Assembly (NCBI GenBank): GCA_963724735.1
Contig: CAVRVX010000013.1
Coordinates: 124,001-188,000, forward strand
Direction of reading: 5' to 3'
Source: Rhodoplanes sp963724735
Lineage (GTDB): Bacteria; Pseudomonadota; Alphaproteobacteria; Rhizobiales; Xanthobacteraceae
Length of the DNA: 64,000 bases
Part shown: positions 1-8,620 of the stretch, piece after piece
How positions within the stretch are numbered: the first letter of the stretch is position 1
Layout: each line of letters opens with the position of its first letter
Translations under genes and position numbers: made by a program
The notes under the pieces: model-generated
What the model saw: only the letters and a program-made list of their open reading frames with translations
Told to the model about the DNA's origin: nothing
The model's database searches: none

Positions 1-811
1 AACGCAATGCTCTATGGCTATAGTCTTGGCGAGTAGCTCGGATCCATCTTGCGAATCCAAAGCGGCTTCAACCGCTAGGTTGCACATGGACCTCGGTCGC
101 TCAACCGCTTTCGAAACTGCGTTTTATTTCGATGGCGCTTAAAATTAATGAGCGGTGAGAGGTTAAGTCGATGGACTTGATCGTTTACATCTTAAGAATA
201 TATAAAGTAGCGCTGTTTTTGCTGATTTTATTTATCGTATCGGCAAATGCAGCGGAGATTCTTCTCCGACAACCTCCGGCTGGCGACAACCGAAATTTCA
301 AAATTATCATGGGTAAAATTGTTATGGGCGACGATTATAAATTCAAGGCTGTTCTCACCGAGGCGGTTCGGAGGGGCTTATTCATCGATACAGTCGTAAC
401 CTATTCTCCGGGTGGTGCCGTCGGGCCGGCACTTAAGATTGGCAGATACATTCGAAGGTTGAGAACCCAAACATATGGGCCATACGTCACCGAACCTTAC
501 TTCGTCGGAACACAGTTCTGCCCAGTCTATCACGAAATCCAAAAGAGTATGTTGTGCTGGAGCGGAATTGGAAGACTGGCCAGGGCGACAGCCGGTGTAT
601 TTGCGCAAGTGCCTGCTTTTTAATTTGGTCGGCAGGCATTTGGGGGGTCGGCAATACGGGCACCCTCAATGAAAAGATTTTTATACACAGGATCAAGTTT
701 GATCCTTCAGAATATGCAAATCTCTCCGAGGATGAAGCGAGAACACGTTATGAGTTGGCTCAGCGCGAAGTTGAGGCGTATTTAGTAGAGATGGGTGTCC
801 CGGGGGCTCTA

Positions 812-819
812 ATTCAAAA
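812..819. repeat. Target-site duplication, left copy of the ISL3 element
   Basis: The sequence attcaaaa directly precedes the left inverted repeat and recurs at 1456-1463 directly after the right one. In the host gene it encodes Ile-Gln-Lys in the same reading frame on both sides. Confidence 0.88.
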
Positions 820-1455
820 GGCTCTTCACGGAATTGAGTGGTGATCGTCTCCCAGTGAAGCCTGAGTTCCTCGGCAATGTCCTTGATGGTGGCCTGACGA
901 CAGCGCCGCCCAACGTAGTAGGCAAACCGCTTGGTATAGAAGGGATTGTGCGCCAGGAAGTCGAGCCGCTCGCGCTTGACGTGCTCGCAACTCTTGCACA
1001 GCACCCGACGCACCTCGATGTCCAGAAAGATGCGCGCGTCGCCACACGACAGATCGCGAACGCGCCGTGTGCGTCGGTCGTACGAGCCCGAGTGCCGCTT
1101 CTCAGGCCACGGATGCAGGATGCGGGGGAATGGCAGGGACCGGTCTGCGATCGCCTTCATTCGGGTCCACGTTACTCGGCACTCGACCACAGCAACTGCA
1201 GATCGTTTTTTTGAGCGCCGTTTGAGGGTGATGACTTGCGCTGTCGGATCACCGAAGACGCCGCGCACCGTGGGGAGCGGACGAAACCCCGGGAATGCAT
1301 ACTCATCCCAAAGTCGACGCCGTCGCTTCGCAGAATTGGCCATTCAGACATGATGCCAAATGCGAGCCCCTTCTGAAATTCCTGAAAGCCAATATCCACG
1401 AGGCTTCCAGCGATGCTTACCCCCTCAATTTACCCACTCGAGTCCGTGAAGACCC
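820..1455 (-). mobile_element. ISL3-family internally deleted insertion sequence (636 bp)
   Basis: The element is bounded by 19-bp imperfect terminal inverted repeats: 820-838 (ggctcttcacggaattgag) and the complement of 1437-1455 (gggtcttcacggactcgag), 16 of 19 positions identical. ISL3-family ends typically begin with GG followed by a TCTTC-like core. An 8-bp direct repeat, attcaaaa, flanks it at 812-819 and 1456-1463; 8 bp is the usual ISL3 target duplication. Inside is only the N-terminal part of a transposase on the minus strand, which runs almost into the left repeat. The catalytic DDE portion is absent, so the copy could move only if a full-length relative supplied transposase. Confidence 0.88.
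839..1343 (-). pseudogene. Truncated ISL3 transposase, N-terminal zinc-ribbon/HTH part
   Basis: Reading from 1343 leftward gives a protein beginning MANSAKRRRRLWDEY with PGFRPLPTVRGVFGD, then a cysteine-containing stretch (VRRVLCKSCEHVKRERLDFL), then NPFYTKRFAYYVGRRCR and TIKDIAEELRLHWETIT. These are the start, zinc-binding region and helix-turn-helix region of ISL3 transposases. Homology stops at about 842, just inside the left terminal repeat; the reading frame continues to 693 but that part translates host DNA. The catalytic core of roughly 230 residues is missing, so the product cannot be an active transposase. It might still bind the terminal repeats, which is inference. Confidence 0.8.
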
Positions 1456-1463
1456 ATTCAAAA
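1456..1463. repeat. Target-site duplication, right copy of the ISL3 element
   Basis: Second copy of attcaaaa. The codons att caa aaa here lead in frame into the C-terminal remnant of the interrupted ClpP-like gene (atg at 1465). Confidence 0.88.
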
Positions 1464-1665
1464 AATGTTCACGATCCCCTCTGGGCAAACGGAATATTTG
1501 ACCAAGGCTGAACAGGCGCTACTAAAGCAAACGCCCCCCTTTCTTGGAGAATTGGTAGCTGCGAAATGCGGCAGTAGCGCTTCTTGTTTCGAGAAAATAC
1601 GGGCGCAATTATTCTTTGATGGAGCAAAAGAGGTTGAAAAAATGAACTAATCAATCTTGCCCCAA

Positions 1666-2409
1666 TCACACCCCCAGATGATGGTGGATGAAGGCGGGGT
1701 CGGCCTTCAGCTCGGCGGTGGAGCCGTCGAACACGATCTCGCCCTTGGTGAGCACCACATTGCGGTCGGCCAACACGAACAGATCGTCGAGGTTCTTGTC
1801 GACGAGCACGGTCGCGATGCCGGCGGCGCGGATCAGCCGGACCGTGTCCCAGATCTCGTCGCGGATTTTCGGCGCGAGGCCCTCGGTCGCCTCATCGAGC
1901 AGGACGATGTCGGGATTGGTCATCAGCGCGCGGCCGATCGCCAGCATTTTTTGTTCGCCGCCGGAGAGCTGGTTGCCCCAATGATTCCGCCGCTCGGCGA
2001 GCCGGGGGAACAGGGAATAGATGCGCTCCAGGGTCCAGTCGGCGCGCCCGCGGTCTCCGGCCCGCGCGGCGAAAGTGAGATTTTCCTTCACCGTGAGATT
2101 GGGAAAGACGCCGCGATCCTCGGGGACGAAGGCAAGGCCCGCCCGCGCGACGGCGGAGGGACGCCAACCCGCGATGTCCTGCACGCCGAGCGTGATGCGG
2201 CCGCTTTGCGGTCGCACGAGCCCCATCAGCGTGCGCAGGAGGGTCGTCTTGCCCATCCCATTGCGCCCCAGCAAAGTGACCGTCTCCTGCGGCATGACCC
2301 GGAAACCGACGTTCCGCAGGATGTGGCTCAGCCCGTAATAGGTGTTGAGGCGCTGCGCTTCGAGCGCGGGCGTCGCATGGGGCAGCACGACGTCGGCGGC
2401 GGCGCTCAT
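1666..2409 (-). CDS. livF: Branched-chain amino-acid-type ABC transporter ATP-binding protein LivF
   Basis: ATPase of a HAAT-type importer, working at the cytoplasmic face with the permeases encoded just upstream. The 247-residue product has a Walker A (GRNGMGKTT, about 48-56), a LivF-type signature LSGGEQK (148-154) and Walker B IVLLDEAT (168-175), with the TEGLAP motif common in LivF. The ATG at 2409 overlaps the stop of the preceding livMG gene (ATGA), so translation is probably coupled. A longer open frame exists upstream but it only runs antiparallel through the ATPase domain of the neighbour. Substrate cannot be assigned; these operons in rhizobia carry amino acids, amides or aromatic acids. 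Confidence 0.93.
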   Translation of the reverse strand: MSAAADVVLPHATPALEAQRLNTYYGLSHILRNVGFRVMPQETVTLLGRNGMGKTTLLRTLMGLVRPQSGRITLGVQDIAGWRPSAVARAGLAFVPEDRGVFPNLTVKENLTFAARAGDRGRADWTLERIYSLFPRLAERRNHWGNQLSGGEQKMLAIGRALMTNPDIVLLDEATEGLAPKIRDEIWDTVRLIRAAGIATVLVDKNLDDLFVLADRNVVLTKGEIVFDGSTAELKADPAFIHHHLGV

Positions 2410-4190
2410 GCTCTTGCCTCCGTCTCGCCGAAGCGACCGAGATAGGCCTTGCGCACCTCGGGGTCGCGACGAATGTCGTGCGGCGACCCATGCGCCAGCA
2501 GGCGGCCTTCCACCAATACGGTGAGGGTGTCGGCGACGGCGAAGATCGCATCCATATCGTGCTCGACCAGAATGACCGTGTGGTCGGCCGACAGGTCGCG
2601 CAACAGCGCGGTGACGCGGCCGGTCTCTTCCGGTCCCATGCCGCCGAGCGGCTCGTCGAGGATCAGGAGCCTTGCGCCGGAAGCCATCAGCATGGCGATC
2701 TCGAGCTGGCGCTGCTCGCCATGGCTCAGATGCGCCGCGACGCTGCCCGCGCGCGCCGACAGTCCGACCGCGTTGAGCGCATAGGCGACCTCCGTCTCTT
2801 CCTCTTTGGCGTGGCGCCGCGTGCTCAGGCGCAGCGGCTGGGGGTGGCGCGCTTGCGCCGCGAGCAGGCAATTCTCCCGCGCGGTGAACGGGAGAAGGAT
2901 GTTGGTGCGCTGGTAGCTGCGGCCGAGACCGCGCCGCGCGATCCTGTGCTGAGGCCAGCCGGTGATGTCCTCGCCGTCGAGGCGTATGCGCCCGCTGGTC
3001 GAACGCAGCGCGCCTGTGAGCAGATTGATGAGCGTCGTCTTGCCCGCGCCATTCGGGCCGATGATGCCGTGCACTTGATTGGGCGCAAGCCGCAAGCTCA
3101 CGTCGTTGACCGCGATCAACCCGCCGAACGCGCGTGACAGCCCTTCGGTCGCGATCGCCAGGCCCTTCCCGGCGCGACGCGCGCGCGCCGTCGCAAGCGC
3201 AGGCGCCGCGGCGACTGATTGCGCGTCGCGCTTGGCCTCCAGCCAGCCGGCGATGCCGCGCGGTGCGCCCAGGACGGCCGCGATCAGCAGAACGCCGAGC
3301 GCAAGCGACCAGTTGGCGGCAATGGGACCGACCAGACTTTCGGTCTTGAGCACCTCCTCGACAAGCGAGAGGGACAGTGCGCCGAGGATCGGCCCGAACA
3401 GGGTTCCCACGCCGCCCAGCACCACCATCATGATGGCGAGGCCCGATTGCCGCCAGCCGAACAGGTCAGGCGTCACGTAGCCGTCAATGGTGGCGTAGAG
3501 CACGCCGGCAAGCCCGGCGAAGGCGCCGGCGATCACGAAGCTCAGCAGCTTGAAGGCATAAGTATTGAAGCCGAGCGCGGCGAGCCGGCCCTCGTTCCAG
3601 CGGATGCCCTGCAACACGCGACCGAAGGGCGAACGCGCGACGCAGACAAGCGCCACATACACGACGACCAGCAACGCAAGGCAGACATAGAAGAACGCGA
3701 TCCTGTTATCGAGATCGAGCAACGTCACGCCGGCAATGCCAATCTCCGGCTTGACGTAGATGTACGCCCCGTCCGAGCCGCCGGCGATCTTGGTGTCGAA
3801 GAACAGCGAAAACAGCATCTGCCCGAAAGCGAGCGTCACCATGATGAAGTAGAAGCCGCGGGTCAGCACCGCGACCGCGCCGATCGCCGCCGCGGCGAGG
3901 CCGGCGAGCGCCATCGCCGCCGGAAACGCGATGAGCGCGTTCGAGGCCTCGGAGGTCGAGGAAAGGAAATAGAGGGCGTAGGCGCCGAGGCCGAAGAACA
4001 TTGCGTGGCCGAAGCTCACCAGTCCCGTGATCCCGATCAGGAGATCGAGGCTGAGCACGAAAATGGCGGAGACGAGAAAGCGCGTGGCGAATTTTACCGC
4101 ATAGGGGCCGCCGAACACCGGGACAAGAAGTCCGGCTACGAGCAACGCCGCTAAAACGGCGAGGACGAGCGGGCGCGGCCGGTTCAGCAC
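2406..4190 (-). CDS. Fused LivM permease and LivG ATPase of a HAAT ABC transporter
   Basis: One 594-residue protein combines two subunits that are usually separate. Residues 1-325 are a LivM-type permease with about eight to ten hydrophobic segments and the FGHAMFFGLGAYA motif. A short Ala/Arg linker (about 326-345) leads to a LivG-type ATPase with Walker A GPNGAGKTT at 378-386, signature LSHGEQ at about 488-493, Walker B LLILDEP at about 508-514 and the VEHD switch histidine near 544. The start is GTG at 4190, one base after the livH stop. The product would give the importer one permease with its ATPase tethered. Such fusions are known in Bradyrhizobiaceae. Confidence 0.92.
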   Translation of the reverse strand: MLNRPRPLVLAVLAALLVAGLLVPVFGGPYAVKFATRFLVSAIFVLSLDLLIGITGLVSFGHAMFFGLGAYALYFLSSTSEASNALIAFPAAMALAGLAAAAIGAVAVLTRGFYFIMVTLAFGQMLFSLFFDTKIAGGSDGAYIYVKPEIGIAGVTLLDLDNRIAFFYVCLALLVVVYVALVCVARSPFGRVLQGIRWNEGRLAALGFNTYAFKLLSFVIAGAFAGLAGVLYATIDGYVTPDLFGWRQSGLAIMMVVLGGVGTLFGPILGALSLSLVEEVLKTESLVGPIAANWSLALGVLLIAAVLGAPRGIAGWLEAKRDAQSVAAAPALATARARRAGKGLAIATEGLSRAFGGLIAVNDVSLRLAPNQVHGIIGPNGAGKTTLINLLTGALRSTSGRIRLDGEDITGWPQHRIARRGLGRSYQRTNILLPFTARENCLLAAQARHPQPLRLSTRRHAKEEETEVAYALNAVGLSARAGSVAAHLSHGEQRQLEIAMLMASGARLLILDEPLGGMGPEETGRVTALLRDLSADHTVILVEHDMDAIFAVADTLTVLVEGRLLAHGSPHDIRRDPEVRKAYLGRFGETEARA

Positions 4191-4191
4191 G

Positions 4192-5052
4192 TCAGGCCCG
4201 CCCGAATAGGCCGCCCGGACTGACCACCAGCACGGCCGCCATCAGGGCGTACACGACGGCGCTTGCGAATTCGGGGAGGAACACCTTGCCGAACGCGTCG
4301 GCGAGGCCGATCAGCAGCGCGCCGAAAAACGCCCCCTTGATGCTGCCGATCCCGCCGATCACCACGACGACGAAGGAAATGATCAGCACCGGCTCGCCGA
4401 CGCCGGGATAAACGCTGTCGATCGGCGCCGCGATCGCCCCCGCGGCGGCGGCAAGCGCAACGCCGGCGGCGAACACGAAGCGGAACAGTAGCCGCGAATC
4501 GATCCCGAGGGTCTCCACCATCTCGCGGTTCGATTCGCCTGCGCGGATCATCTGGCCGATGCGCGTATATTGGATGACGTAAACCATGCAGAGCGCGAGG
4601 AAGATGCAAAAACCCGCGACGGCGAGCCGATACACCGGATAACTGAGCACGTTGGAGAGTTGCACGCTCGCCGACAGATAGCTCGGGATCGGCACGCTGT
4701 GCGGACGCGAGCCCCACAGCACGCGCTGCAGGTCGTTGAAGATCAGGATCAGCGCGAAGGTGAGCAGCACCTGCTGCAGGTGATCGCGCCCGTAGAGATG
4801 ACGGATGAACAGCCATTCGATCAGCGCGCCGAAGGCGAAAGCGAGCGGGACGCCGATCAGCAATGTCAGAAAGATGTCGCCGGTATAGCTCGTCAAGGTC
4901 AGCGAAAGATAGGCTCCGAGCATGTAGAAGGAGCCGTGCGACAGATTGATGATGCCGAGAATTCCGAACACGAGCGTGAGACCGCTCGCGGCAAGGAAGA
5001 TCAACAGCCCGTATTGCAGGCCGTTGAGAATCTGGATGAGGATGAGTTCCAT
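4192..5052 (-). CDS. livH: Branched-chain amino-acid-type ABC transporter permease LivH
   Basis: Inner-membrane permease of 286 residues, nearly all hydrophobic, opening with MELILIQILNGLQYGLLIFLA, the usual LivH start. It carries the INLSHGSFYMLGAY motif characteristic of LivH and the GESNREMVETLGID cytoplasmic loop that contacts the ATPase. It should pair with the LivM half of the downstream fusion to form the translocation pore. It is followed after one base by livMG and preceded by 60 bp separating it from the binding-protein gene, all on the minus strand as one operon. Confidence 0.94.
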   Translation of the reverse strand: MELILIQILNGLQYGLLIFLAASGLTLVFGILGIINLSHGSFYMLGAYLSLTLTSYTGDIFLTLLIGVPLAFAFGALIEWLFIRHLYGRDHLQQVLLTFALILIFNDLQRVLWGSRPHSVPIPSYLSASVQLSNVLSYPVYRLAVAGFCIFLALCMVYVIQYTRIGQMIRAGESNREMVETLGIDSRLLFRFVFAAGVALAAAAGAIAAPIDSVYPGVGEPVLIISFVVVVIGGIGSIKGAFFGALLIGLADAFGKVFLPEFASAVVYALMAAVLVVSPGGLFGRA

Positions 5053-5112
5053 GGGACGCGGCTGCCCTCGGTTGGAGGCTGGGCGGCGACCCGGCGCCGC
5101 CGCCCGCCGCGC

Positions 5113-6315
5113 TCAGGCCGAAAGCTTGCAGCCGGTCGTCAGATCGGGGAACTCGGTCGCGACGGTCTTCACCAGGACATTGCTGCCGTCCTTGAGTTCG
5201 CGCAGATAGAAGTTCTGGATCGGGTTGTGCGACGACGACAGCCGGAACGGCCCGCGCGGGCTCTTGAACGAGGCCTTGGCCATCGCCGCGCAGAACTCGT
5301 CGCGTTTTCCGACGTCGCCGCCGACCGCCTTCAGCCCGTGCTCGATGAGCTGCATGGCGTCCCAACCCTGCACCGCATAGACGTCGGGGTAGATCTTGTA
5401 CGCGTCGTTGAAAGCGGCGCGGAACGCCTTATTCTCCGGGTTGTCGAGATCGTCGGCATAATGCAGCACCGTCTTGACGCCGTTGCCGGCGGCTCCGACC
5501 GCCTGCTCGACGCCGTCGGTGAGGAAGCCCGGTCCCCACAGCGGGATGGAGGCTTGCAGATTGGCCGCCGCATAGTCCTTGATGAATTTCGCCGCCCCGC
5601 CGCCGGCGAAGAACGAGTAGACCGCCTCCGGCTTGATCGAGGCGATCTCCGCGAGCGCGGCCTGAAACTCGACATTGGGGAACGGGACGGTGATATCCTT
5701 GAGCACCTTGCCGCCCCCCTTGGTGAAGGTGTCGCGGAAGCCCTCGACCATCTCCTCGCCGGCGGCGTATTTCCAGGTGAAGGAGACGGCCGTCTTGATG
5801 CCGGCGTCCACCATCGCCTTGCCGGTGGCAAGGCCGACTTGGCCGTTGCTGAAAGACGAGCGGAAGACGTTCTTCGCACACAGCTGACGCGTGATGGCGT
5901 CGGCGCCGGCATTCGTGTCGATCGTGGGAATTCCGACCTCGCGCGCGATCTTGGTCATCGCCATGGCGACGCCCGAATGGACCGGGCCGGTCAGGATATC
6001 GACCTTCTCGCCTTCGACGAGCTTGGTGGTGTTTTCGGCGGCCTTCGGCGGGCTTGACTCGTCATCGACCTTGACGAAGACGATCTCGCGATCGGCAAGC
6101 TTGCCGCCATGCTGCTTGAGATAAAGCTCCATCGCGCGGGTGATGGCTTCGCCGAGCTGGGCATAGGTGCCGCTATAGGGCAGCAGCAGCCCGATCTTGA
6201 TCTGTTTTGCCTGAGCGAGCGCCGGACGCGGGAAGGGCAGCGCGAGGGTCGCCGCGCCCGCGCCGGCCATCATGAGCAGGTTGCGACGAGTTGGTCCGGA
6301 TGCGGAGATTGGCAT
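5113..6315 (-). CDS. Periplasmic substrate-binding protein of the HAAT ABC transporter
   Basis: Solute-binding protein of the Leu/Ile/Val-binding type (periplasmic-binding fold type I), about 400 residues. The N-terminus has a twin-arginine-like signal (TRRNLLMMAGAGAATLALPF) ending in PALAQA, followed by the usual KIGLLLPYSGTYA opening of the mature domain. I chose the ATG at 6315 because AGGGAGGA lies just upstream and the signal follows directly; the frame stays open about 38 codons further up without signal-like content. It is the first gene of the operon with livH, livMG and livF. Ligand unknown; Tat export would suggest folding before export, which is inference from the RR motif. Confidence 0.92.
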   Translation of the reverse strand: MPISASGPTRRNLLMMAGAGAATLALPFPRPALAQAKQIKIGLLLPYSGTYAQLGEAITRAMELYLKQHGGKLADREIVFVKVDDESSPPKAAENTTKLVEGEKVDILTGPVHSGVAMAMTKIAREVGIPTIDTNAGADAITRQLCAKNVFRSSFSNGQVGLATGKAMVDAGIKTAVSFTWKYAAGEEMVEGFRDTFTKGGGKVLKDITVPFPNVEFQAALAEIASIKPEAVYSFFAGGGAAKFIKDYAAANLQASIPLWGPGFLTDGVEQAVGAAGNGVKTVLHYADDLDNPENKAFRAAFNDAYKIYPDVYAVQGWDAMQLIEHGLKAVGGDVGKRDEFCAAMAKASFKSPRGPFRLSSSHNPIQNFYLRELKDGSNVLVKTVATEFPDLTTGCKLSA

Positions 6316-6578
6316 TGGCGTTCCTCCCTGGAAGGCTTGTTGCGACGACGCGCCGGCGGACGTCCTGCAGCCGCAGGGCGGCGGTGTTTTATTTGACGAA
6401 TGTTCGTTGCTCTCCATGCCCCTTGTCAAGCCAAGCGAGTGTCACACACCCGGCCGCGTCGCTATGCGCTGGCGGAAAAACCGCATGCAGCGCCACGGAG
6501 CGGCCGCGAGCATCGCGCGCGAGCAAGGGATTGCGTTAGACTTGTCGGCCATGCGCGGGCCGGACGCGCGATCGCCGT

Positions 6579-7259
6579 ATGGAGCGCATCTTGGGAACGC
6601 TGGTCACGCTAATTGCATCGGATGGATTCGCGTTCGGCGCCTATCGCGCCGACCCGAGCGGCAAGCCAAGAGGCGGGCTCGTCGTCGTCCAGGAGATCTT
6701 CGGCGTCAACCGCCACATGCGCAGCATCTGCGATCGTTTCGCCGAGCATGGCTATGTCGCCATTGCGCCGGCGGTGTTCGACCGCTACCAGCGCAACTTC
6801 GAGTCGGGCTACTCGCCCGCTGAGGTAGAGGAAGCGCGCAAATTCATCGCCCGCATCGATTGGCGCGCAATGCTGTGCGACGTGAACGCGGCGATCCAGG
6901 CGGTCAAGAGCGCCGGCAAGGTCGGCATTGTCGGTTATTGCATGGGGGGCACGGTTGCCTTCCTCGCGGCGGCGAAGCTCGACGGCCTCGCGGCGGCGGT
7001 CGGCTATTACGGCGGCCAGACTGCGCGGAACGCCGACCTCGTGCCGAAGGCGCCGACGCAGTTGCATTTCGGCGATCGTGACCAATCAATCCCGCTGTCG
7101 GATGTGGACGTCATTCGCGCGAAGCGGCCGGAATGCGACCTCTATGTCTATCCCGCGGGACATGCGTTCAACAATGACGAGCGGCCGAACTACGACGCCG
7201 AGAGCGCGCGGCTCGCGATGGATCGCACGCTCGCCTTCCTCGCCCGACACATCGGATAA
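6579..7259 (+). CDS. Dienelactone hydrolase family protein
   Basis: Alpha/beta hydrolase of 226 residues. The nucleophile elbow GYCMGG places Cys at 121, with Asp168 in GDRD and His195 in GHAFNND completing the expected Cys-Asp-His triad; Glu39 in VVQEIFGVN is the conserved partner that tunes the cysteine in dienelactone hydrolases. Known members open dienelactones in the modified ortho-cleavage pathway for chloroaromatics, but many act on unrelated esters. No catechol-pathway genes are nearby, so the substrate is open. No signal peptide: cytoplasmic. It faces msrA convergently. Confidence 0.9.
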   Translation: MERILGTLVTLIASDGFAFGAYRADPSGKPRGGLVVVQEIFGVNRHMRSICDRFAEHGYVAIAPAVFDRYQRNFESGYSPAEVEEARKFIARIDWRAMLCDVNAAIQAVKSAGKVGIVGYCMGGTVAFLAAAKLDGLAAAVGYYGGQTARNADLVPKAPTQLHFGDRDQSIPLSDVDVIRAKRPECDLYVYPAGHAFNNDERPNYDAESARLAMDRTLAFLARHIG

Positions 7260-7345
7260 GGGCCGCGTCGGCCGCCTTCACAGCTTGGCGTTGCGTTTGC
7301 GCGGCTCACGAGCGGCGTCGCACCCGATATTATGTCCCGCATTCG

Positions 7346-8005
7346 CTACGCGGTGGACGCGCCGGTCCCAATCGGGCAGCTCACGCCGGTGCCCCCGAGC
7401 CCGCAATAGCCCATTGGATTTTTTGCGAGATATTGCTGGTGATAGTCCTCGGCGAAATAGAACGGGGGCGCATCGCGGATTTCGGTCGTGATCGGGCCAT
7501 GGCCCTTGGCCGAGAGCGCCTTTTGAAACGCGGCGCGCGAGGCCTCCGCCGCCTGCCGTTGCGCCGGCGAGAACACATAAATTCCCGAGCGATACTGCGT
7601 CCCGAGGTCATTGCCTTGGCGCATGCCCTGGGTCGGATCGTGGCTTTCCCAGAAGACCTGCAGCAGTCGCTCATAAGAGATCTTCTTCGGATCGAACACG
7701 ACAAACACAACCTCGGCGTGCCCGGTGCGGCCGCTGCAGACCTCTTCGTAAGTGGGATTGGGGGTCGACCCGGCGGCGTAGCCGACCGCAGTGAGGTAAA
7801 CACCGTCCAGTTGCCAGAACTTGCGCTCGGCGCCCCAGAAACAGCCGAGTCCGAACATGGCGGTCTCCAATCCTTCCGGATAGGGCCCCTTGAGCGGACG
7901 CCGATTGATAAAGTGATGGCTCGCGGTCGGGATGGGATGCGGGCGGCCGGGCAGCACCTGCTCCGGCGTTGGCATCTCCGCCTGTTTCCTGCTGAACATG
8001 AACAT
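7346..8005 (-). CDS. msrA: Peptide-methionine (S)-S-oxide reductase MsrA
   Basis: Reduces the S epimer of methionine sulfoxide in proteins, using thioredoxin. The active-site motif GCFWG is at 54-58 (catalytic Cys55), the HAEVV and YFAEDYHQQYL motifs follow, and the resolving cysteines are near the end (Cys201 in GYCGLGG and Cys210). Its 219 residues match the longer rhizobial/enteric MsrA forms with an N-terminal extension. No MsrB lies next to it. The gene starts divergently from nothing; its upstream gap of 110 bp separates it from the next minus-strand gene, which may be co-transcribed. Confidence 0.95.
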   Translation of the reverse strand: MFMFSRKQAEMPTPEQVLPGRPHPIPTASHHFINRRPLKGPYPEGLETAMFGLGCFWGAERKFWQLDGVYLTAVGYAAGSTPNPTYEEVCSGRTGHAEVVFVVFDPKKISYERLLQVFWESHDPTQGMRQGNDLGTQYRSGIYVFSPAQRQAAEASRAAFQKALSAKGHGPITTEIRDAPPFYFAEDYHQQYLAKNPMGYCGLGGTGVSCPIGTGASTA

Positions 8006-8116
8006 GAGGGTCTCCTCGCGCGCCTATGCCCGTCGATCCTAATATGGGCATGCCGCATTCGGTCTGCAGCATGCAAAGGCCGCAGCGTACAGAGGCCGCG
8101 GCGCATGCGAGCGCCG

Positions 8117-8437
8117 TCACTGCCGGGCGTAACCGATCAAGGGCTTCTTCTTGCGACCGAGCAGGACGAGAATGGCTCCGATCACCCCAAGCACCAGCCA
8201 GGTCGGCGCCGTGAGGATCGAGAGCATCACCGGGTCCCACAGCCACACCGCCACATGCCGCTCGATCGCGGGCTGCAACAACAGCAGGCTGTTGGAATGA
8301 ACGTCATTCCATGTCTCGCCGAACGGCTTGGTCAGCACGACGCCGGCGGCGATCGACTTGGTGCCGTCATAGACCAGAAAAACGAAGGCGGCAGCGAGAA
8401 TCCAAAGGCCGAGAAAGCGCAAGATGAAGCGGATCAT
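8117..8437 (-). CDS. Small two-segment inner-membrane protein, function unknown
   Basis: A 106-residue protein starting MIRFILRFLGLWILAAAF. It has one hydrophobic segment at about 3-25 and a second at about 72-95 (VMLSILTAPTWLVLGVIGAIL), followed by a basic RKKKP tail, so both ends probably face the cytoplasm with a loop of about 45 residues outside. I recognise it as a conserved small membrane protein of Bradyrhizobium relatives but know no function. The ATG at 8437 is chosen since the upstream codons give low-complexity, non-membrane sequence. Confidence 0.75.
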   Translation of the reverse strand: MIRFILRFLGLWILAAAFVFLVYDGTKSIAAGVVLTKPFGETWNDVHSNSLLLLQPAIERHVAVWLWDPVMLSILTAPTWLVLGVIGAILVLLGRKKKPLIGYARQ

Positions 8438-8620
8438 GGGATGTGCGATGGAAGCGTGGCAGGGTTTGGGCTTAGCTCCTGCCGTCGACTCGGCTGTCGA
8501 GCCGCGGCATACCGTTTCATGTAATCGCAAGGACGGGGCGTCGCAACTTGCCGCCATGACGCTCGATCGACCCTGTCTGCGTCAGCCGCTGCAACGTTCT
8601 AGCAAACGAAGGAGCCCGCC

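Larger units (their letters stand above)
171..1650 (+). pseudogene. ClpP-like periplasmic protein (COG3904 type), broken by a frameshift and an IS
   Basis: Three pieces together make one protein. Codons from 171 encode an N-terminal hydrophobic signal-like segment and a VTYSPGG motif followed by an amphipathic ALKIGRYIRRL stretch, as in ClpP-like proteases. From about 560-590 the matching frame moves to the one read from 554, giving CICASACFLIWSAG, which carries the presumed nucleophile Ser, then FIHRIKF and YLVEMGVP. The C-terminal piece (YLTKAEQALLKQTPPF, then AAKCG) reads to the stop at 1648-1650. An ISL3-like element occupies 820-1455; removing it with one copy of the 8-bp duplication joins the second and third pieces in frame. 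The family is predicted to be secreted and its substrate is unknown. Base composition is more AT-rich than the neighbours, which suggests accessory DNA. The family call rests on motifs only. Confidence 0.72.

Noticed and set aside
1..170. Possible gene end or regulatory site at the left edge
   Set aside because: No frame or motif can be supported in this short stretch.
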